DNA from: Promineifilum sp019695075
Lineage (GTDB): Bacteria > Chloroflexota > Anaerolineae > Promineifilales > Promineifilaceae
Direction of reading: 5' to 3'
Assembly: GCA_026129185.1 (NCBI GenBank)
Contig: JAHCIO010000013.1
Coordinates: 1-64,000 of the forward strand
Length of the DNA: 64,000 nt
Shown: in pieces, positions 60,389 to 64,000 of the stretch
Numbering within the stretch: position 1 is the first letter of the stretch
Layout: each line of letters starts with the position of its first letter
Made by a program: the position numbers and the translations under genes
Notes under the pieces: model-generated
Database searches by the model: none
Seen by the model: only the letters and a program-made list of their open reading frames with translations
What the model was told of the DNA's origin: nothing

Positions 60389-61440
60389 TCCCCCTCCAGC
60401 CCCCGCACGGCGTCGAGCACCACCAGCGCCGTCAGGTCGCTGACGGGGTAGCCGCGCGTCAGCGTCTCCGGGTTGGTGTAGTTGTTGCGGCCGGTGGTGG
60501 TCAGGTGGGCGTGGTCGTCGGTCAGGCCGCGGTTGGGCAGCGTGTCGGCTACCCGGTCGAAATCCCACAATGGCAGATGCAACTCCTCGGCCAGCCGGCG
60601 CGTGGCGGCGTTGATGCTGTCGTCGCCCTCGAAGCGGTCGGCCTTGGTGCCCAGGATGGGCACGATGCCTTGCTCCAGGCAAATGGAGAGAATGAGGCGC
60701 ATGTTGGCCTCGTAGCTGGTCGCCCGGCCGTCGTTGGTGCCCAGGCGAATGAGCATGACCGCCGGGTTGTTGAGGCGAATCTCGCAATTGAGCGGGTCTT
60801 CGCCGCCGGCGCAGTACTCCGGCCGCGCCCACATCGGGTCAAGCGCGCCAATGGTCGTCAGGGCTACGCGCGCCCCGGCCCCATAGCGCTCCCACGAGCC
60901 GGCGAAGTAGTCGATGGTCGGTTGCAGGAAGGCGTAGGGGCCGAGGTCGTAGATGCCCTTGTCGAAGCGGGTCAGGTTGCTCTCCGTCAGCACGGCGCTG
61001 TCGCCCAGCTTGGAGAAGGCGCGCGGGTTGCGACCCAGTTCCCGACCGCGGGCGATGATCGCGGTCACGTGGGCAGCCGTCTCCGGCGGCAACGCGGCGA
61101 TGGCCTCAAAGGGCACACCGTTGATCTGCCGCGCCGGGTCGGGCGTGACCGTCGGCGGCACAGGCGGCGTCGCGGTGGTCGTCGGCGTGGGCGTACCCGT
61201 AGCTGTCGGCGTCGGCGTCGGTGTCGGCGAGGGCAGCGTCGCCGCGGGCGTGGGCGGCACGGCCGAGGCCGTTGGCGCGAAGGGCAGCAGAGCCACCTCG
61301 GCCGCCGTCGGCAGCGGCGCGACGACACCCGGCAGCGACGCCGCGGCCCCGCAGCCGGCCAACAGGGCGGCGACGGCCGCTGGCCCAACCAGCCGGCCCG
61401 CCCAGCACCCCCCGCGCCCTAGAACCCCTGATAGATCCAT
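60385..61440 (-). CDS. SGNH-hydrolase-like lipoprotein 4
   Basis: 351 aa. Lipobox LLAGC (Cys30), linker with PTPTPTPTATGT-type repeats, SGNH domain with KLGDSAVLTESNLTRFDKGI, MLIRLGTNDGR and TDDHAHLTTTG. The catalytic Ser, Asn and His positions are intact. Its ATG lies inside the 3' end of the 34-codon membrane gene (22-nt overlap). The frame upstream has no start with a ribosome-binding site. Its stop overlaps the start of SGNH 3. Confidence 0.8.
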   Translation of the reverse strand: MDLSGVLGRGGCWAGRLVGPAAVAALLAGCGAAASLPGVVAPLPTAAEVALLPFAPTASAVPPTPAATLPSPTPTPTPTATGTPTPTTTATPPVPPTVTPDPARQINGVPFEAIAALPPETAAHVTAIIARGRELGRNPRAFSKLGDSAVLTESNLTRFDKGIYDLGPYAFLQPTIDYFAGSWERYGAGARVALTTIGALDPMWARPEYCAGGEDPLNCEIRLNNPAVMLIRLGTNDGRATSYEANMRLILSICLEQGIVPILGTKADRFEGDDSINAATRRLAEELHLPLWDFDRVADTLPNRGLTDDHAHLTTTGRNNYTNPETLTRGYPVSDLTALVVLDAVRGLEGE

Positions 61441-61523
61441 TGTGGCGCGCTGTCCGTGGCCACGATGATCAGCAGGATGATCAGCAGGCACAGGAGAATC
61501 GCAAGGATGTTTTCGCGCTTCAC
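61419..61523 (-). CDS. 34-residue single-helix membrane protein
   Basis: A 35-codon frame beginning at GTG, which overlaps the stop of the upstream lipoprotein gene (GTGA). The peptide begins MKRENILAILL, has one hydrophobic helix (about 5-22), and ends APQWIYQGF. It follows positive-inside rule (KR at the front). Too short for standard ORF lists. Because both ends are overlapped by coding genes in the same order it is probably translated. Perhaps an MBOAT-complex subunit comparable to DltX, which is also a short single-helix protein beside dltB/dltD; this is inference. Confidence 0.65.
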   Translation of the reverse strand: MKRENILAILLCLLIILLIIVATDSAPQWIYQGF

Positions 61524-61909
61524 TCCGCCTCGCCGCACCACCGATAGACCCCATCCTCCGCCACGACGCGGTACGCGCCCAGGGGAAAAGTGGTCTCCTC
61601 GGTGCCGTAGAGGGCGACGATCTGGCCGGTGCAGCGGACGACATCCGGGCCGTCGCTGGCACAGCTCATGTCCTCGATGTGCGCGCCGCTGACCGTCTCG
61701 AAGGTGTGCTGCTCACGCTCCAGAACGCTTTCCATCTCCGAGCACAGCCCGGCGCGAATGGCGTCGGCGTCGCCGCCCACCTTGGCGGTCAGGTAGGCTT
61801 CCACGGCGCGGGCGGCCGGGTCGGCGTCGCTACTCCCGCCACCGCCACAGGCCGCCAGCAGCGTCAGCGCCGCCAGCAGCAGACAGACTATAAGCCCTTT
61901 CCTCATCAT
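61520..61909 (-). CDS. Small lipoprotein, first gene of the MBOAT operon
   Basis: 129 aa. Signal KGLIVCLLLAALTLLAAC with lipobox LAAC. The mature part holds four more Cys residues (GLCSEME, DMSCASD, VVRCTGQ, YRWCGE), which may form two disulfides; AARAVEAYLTAKVGGDADAI is DUF4878-like (NTF2-type). Start MMRKG after GAGGAAGAG; upstream frame lacks a ribosome-binding site. Stop overlaps the GTG of the tiny membrane gene. Its own promoter lies in the palindrome region 61910-62078, but none clear. Confidence 0.75.
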   Translation of the reverse strand: MMRKGLIVCLLLAALTLLAACGGGGSSDADPAARAVEAYLTAKVGGDADAIRAGLCSEMESVLEREQHTFETVSGAHIEDMSCASDGPDVVRCTGQIVALYGTEETTFPLGAYRVVAEDGVYRWCGEAE

Positions 61910-61995
61910 CTCTTCCTCGTTCGGCCTTCTCTGGCGGAAGGCGACAAGAGGGATTATAGCGAGCAATCGGCCAGAGGCGGAATACTGGTCGCGCC

Positions 61996-62045
61996 AGACC
62001 TCTGAGGTCCCAGACCTCTGAGGTCTCAGAAGACCTCAGAGGTCT
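61996..62045. repeat. Palindromic intergenic repeat, family A (copy 3)
   Basis: Three GACCTC(A/T)GAGGTC cores: two in direct order, then one inverted. It lies in the divergent gap between the MBOAT operon and the second cyclase, directly upstream of a TATAAT box. Confidence 0.85.
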
Positions 62046-62061
62046 CCCCAGTGGTCTCTGG

Positions 62062-62067
62062 TATAAT
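62062..62067 (+). promoter_or_regulatory. -10 box of adenylate cyclase 2
   Basis: A perfect TATAAT ends 11 nt before the ATG at 62079; +1 would be about 5 nt upstream. The region that should hold the -35 is the end of the palindrome and reads GAGGTC. Confidence 0.5.
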
Positions 62068-62078
62068 GACCAGACCTG

Positions 62079-63311
62079 ATGATGCTCATCCAACGCGCCC
62101 TGACGCCGCTCATCCGCTTCACCGCCGCGCTCGAACGCCGCCTGGCCCTCCCCGGCGACGATGATACGCTGCGCCGCCGGCGGGTGGTGGCCTTCTACGC
62201 CGGGCTGGCGGGCGTCAACACGGCGGCGCTCTTCGCCGCGCTCTACTTCATCGGCGGCGCGCCCCTGCTCGGCTGGCTCTACGTCCTGACCGTCGTCGTC
62301 TCCGGGGCGACGCTGGGCTACCTGGTGCTCCGGCCGCGCGCCTACACCGCCTGCGTCCTCATCACCACCGTCTACGTCACCATCCATCCCTGGGTCGTCG
62401 GGCTGGCGTCGGGCGGCTTCCAATCGGGCCTGCTGCCGATGCTCTGGGCGCTGGTTGGCGTGGCCGGCAGCCTGCTGCTCATCGGCGCACGGCCGGCGCT
62501 GTTCCACGCCGCCCTCTACGTCGTCATGGCCCTGGCCTCAGTCCTGCTCGACCCGTGGGCGGCGACCAACAGGCCCGACCTGCCCCAGAACCTGCGCCTG
62601 ACCCTCAGCGCCATCAGCGCCCTCGTGCCGGGCATGATGGTGCTGTTCATCAGCCTCTTCCTGTTCCAACAGGTCGAACGCGCTCGCCAACAGGCCGACC
62701 GGCTGCTGCGCAACATCCTGCCGGGGCCGATTGCCGACCAGCTCAAGCAGCGCCCGATTACCATCGCCGACAGCCACGACGAAGTAACCGTCCTCTTCGC
62801 CGACATCGTCGGCTTCACGAAGATGAGTTCCCACGCCGCGCCCGCCCATATCGTCAGCCTCCTCAATGCCATCTTTTCCGACTTCGACGAACTGGCCGAC
62901 CGCCACGGGCTGGAGAAGATCAAGACCATCGGCGACGCCTACATGGTCGTCGGCGGCCTGACGCAGCCCCGGCCCGACCACACCGCCGCCGTCGTCGCCT
63001 TCGCCGTGGACATGCTCGCCGTCATCGGCCGCCATCACGGCCCCAACGGCGAGCCAATCGGCCTGCGCATCGGCATCAACACGGGCCCCATCGTCGCCGG
63101 GGTCATCGGTCGCCGCCGCCTCATCTACGACCTCTGGGGCGACACGGTCAACACCGCCAGCCGCATGGAGTCATTTGGGCTGGAGAACCGCATCCAGGTG
63201 ACGCCGGCCGTCGTCGCCCGGCTGAACGGCCACTACCACTTCGAGCCGCGCGGCCCCATCGACATCAAAGGCAAAGGCATGATGACCACTTACCTCCTGC
63301 GGCCCGAATAA
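62079..63311 (+). CDS. Membrane adenylate cyclase 2 (class III)
   Basis: 410 aa, paralog of the gene at 55759. Six membrane helices (about 38-205; RRRVVAFYAGLAGVNTAALF, LLPMLWALVGVAGSLLLIGA, ALVPGMMVLFISLFLFQQVE), a linker helix, then the catalytic domain. It has EVTVLFADIVGFTKMSS, GLEKIKTIGDAYMVVGGLTQ, and LIYDLWGDTVNTASRMESFG. Metal Asp residues, adenine-selecting Lys and Asp, and the Asn/Arg pair are present, so adenylate cyclase. The start is one of two adjacent ATGs. Near-leaderless promoter. The role of cAMP here is unknown; no CRP-like gene in the window. Confidence 0.93.
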   Translation: MMLIQRALTPLIRFTAALERRLALPGDDDTLRRRRVVAFYAGLAGVNTAALFAALYFIGGAPLLGWLYVLTVVVSGATLGYLVLRPRAYTACVLITTVYVTIHPWVVGLASGGFQSGLLPMLWALVGVAGSLLLIGARPALFHAALYVVMALASVLLDPWAATNRPDLPQNLRLTLSAISALVPGMMVLFISLFLFQQVERARQQADRLLRNILPGPIADQLKQRPITIADSHDEVTVLFADIVGFTKMSSHAAPAHIVSLLNAIFSDFDELADRHGLEKIKTIGDAYMVVGGLTQPRPDHTAAVVAFAVDMLAVIGRHHGPNGEPIGLRIGINTGPIVAGVIGRRRLIYDLWGDTVNTASRMESFGLENRIQVTPAVVARLNGHYHFEPRGPIDIKGKGMMTTYLLRPE

Positions 63312-63361
63312 CCGTCGTCCCGCTTTGTCCCCGCCCACCGCCGCGGCTCCGCCCAATGAAA

Positions 63362-63390
63362 AAGGCCCGGTCAGGTCATGACCGGGCCTT
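63362..63390 (-). terminator. Rho-independent terminator of the SPFH gene
   Basis: AAGGCCCGGTCA and TGACCGGGCCTT form a 12-bp stem with a 5-nt loop. On the minus strand it ends CCTTTTTC. It lies 72 nt past the SPFH stop; on the plus strand it lies 50 nt after the cyclase stop, so it may serve both. Confidence 0.85.
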
Positions 63391-63407
63391 GCCCTCTATC
63401 TCTCTGC

Positions 63408-63455
63408 GGCCATCAGCGGTCGCCCGTCGGCGGTCGGCTGTCCGCCGTCGTTCGC
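63408..63455. repeat. GGTCG/CGGCGGTCGGC low-complexity run
   Basis: CAGCGGTCGCCCGTCGGCGG and TCGGCTGTCCGCCGTCG just after the SPFH stop, related to the runs at 35640 and 45284. Confidence 0.5.
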
Positions 63456-63462
63456 GAGTCGC

Positions 63463-64000
63463 CTACTCCTTCCGCCTCACCGGCACGACGTTGCTGTGCC
63501 CGTTCGTGTCCAGCCCCAGGACGTTGATGATGTCCGAGCCGGCGGGGATGATGAACTTGGTCTGATTGCCGGACAGCACCGACTGGGCCACTTCCAGCTT
63601 CTTCAACTCGCGGGCGCGGTCGGTGAAGTTGTTCTCGGCCGCCTGGGCCACCAGCTCAATCGACTTGGCCTCGGCCTCGGCCCGCAGCAGGCGCGCCTGG
63701 GCCTCGCCCTGCGCCCGCAGGATGTCCGACTGGCGCACGCCCTCGGCCTCCAGGATGGCGGCGCGCTTCTCGCGCTCGGCCTTCATCTGCTTGCTCATGG
63801 CCGTGGTGATGTCGGCCGGCGGGTCGATCTTCTGCAACTCGACCTTGGTCACCTTGACGCCCCAGGGGTTGGTGGCCTCGTCCAGCACTTCGCGCAGCGA
63901 CATATTGATGACATCGCGGGCGGTCAGCGTCTCGTCCAGCTGTTTGTCGCCGATGAGGTTACGCAGGTTCGTCTGCGCCAGCGTCGTGGCGGCGAAGTTG
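63463..64000 (-). CDS. SPFH/band-7 domain protein, C-terminal part (cut by window edge)
   Basis: The visible 178 residues include LAQTNLRNLIGDKQLDETLT and MSLREVLDEATNPWGVKVTK, VELQKIDPPADITTAMSKQM, then the helical flotillin-like segment (REKRAAILEAEGVRQSDILR, AQGEAQARLLRAEAEAKSIE) and end HSNVVPVRRKE. DEATxxWGVKVxxVELxxIxPP is the band-7/stomatin (QmcA/HflK-like) signature. The N-terminal anchor is off the window; the frame stays open to 64000. Such proteins form membrane scaffolds and often neighbour NfeD proteases, which may lie outside. Confidence 0.93.
   Translation of the reverse strand, partial: NFAATTLAQTNLRNLIGDKQLDETLTARDVINMSLREVLDEATNPWGVKVTKVELQKIDPPADITTAMSKQMKAEREKRAAILEAEGVRQSDILRAQGEAQARLLRAEAEAKSIELVAQAAENNFTDRARELKKLEVAQSVLSGNQTKFIIPAGSDIINVLGLDTNGHSNVVPVRRKE

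Noticed and set aside
60385..61662. Longer start for SGNH protein 4 (425 codons)
   Set aside because: The extension covers the tiny membrane gene and the upstream lipoprotein's end in another frame and hides the lipoprotein signal.

Overview
The window is G+C-rich bacterial chromosome. No rRNA, tRNA, CRISPR array or prophage was found. Several traits point to Chloroflexota, probably an Anaerolineae/Ardenticatenia-like filament: many lipoproteins with Pro/Thr-rich linkers, LysM and beta-propeller secreted proteins, a myo-inositol-phosphate synthase, an F420-type LLM oxidoreductase, PPK2, and GTG starts with GTGA/ATGA overlaps. This is an inference from gene content; no marker gene is present to prove it.

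Layout. 1-1373: an IS4-like transposase cut by the window edge. 1495-11352: purH, a ParB-like/USP fusion, a Ca2+-type P-ATPase, a thioesterase-membrane protein-Nudix run, an OmpR-like regulator with a degenerate receiver, and a phasin-like protein with a clear promoter and twin operators. 11607-18878: a lipoprotein, a Vps62-like membrane protein, a LysM protein, a SRAP/YedK protein, a pentapeptide-repeat protein and a small zinc-binding protein. 19249-30984: an eleven-gene same-strand cluster. It encodes six zinc-ribbon proteins, a HerA/VirB4-like ATPase, an HNH-nuclease-like protein with a possible SUKH-like immunity partner, a small helical protein, a secreted PPC-like protein and two membrane-anchored beta-propellers. 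This is the best candidate for an undescribed system. 30999-48355: mostly housekeeping and accessory genes (ino1, LLM oxidoreductase, VapBC-like pair, chorismate synthase, acetyltransferases, hydroxyacyl-CoA dehydrogenase, S9 peptidase, SdpI-like protein, ferredoxin-reductase-like FAD enzyme, GPH-type transporter, surE, PPK2, SHOCT protein). 48529-53138: a five-domain META lipoprotein, a LOG-like protein and L-lactate dehydrogenase. 53362-63311: four paralogous SGNH proteins, an MBOAT acyltransferase, a tiny membrane peptide and two paralogous adenylate cyclases. The gene order suggests an envelope O-acylation locus. 63463-64000: the C-terminal part of an SPFH/band-7 protein.

Two further themes run through the window. 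First, intergenic gaps hold several families of short palindromic repeats (cores GACCTCAGAGGTC, GCGATTCGGAGAATCGC, AGTGCCTGGCACT/GTGCGTCGCAC and others), each seen at two or three places or as large inverted repeats. Second, several genes have a good -10 hexamer so close to the start codon that transcripts would be leaderless or nearly so (purH, the USP fusion, LLM, surE, the first SGNH gene, the second cyclase).

In the 19-31 kb cluster, predicted topologies place every zinc ribbon in the cytoplasm and the LppM-like and propeller domains outside. The ATPase lies in the middle and the nuclease-like gene two genes after it. This fits an envelope-spanning machine, but its function is inferred only.
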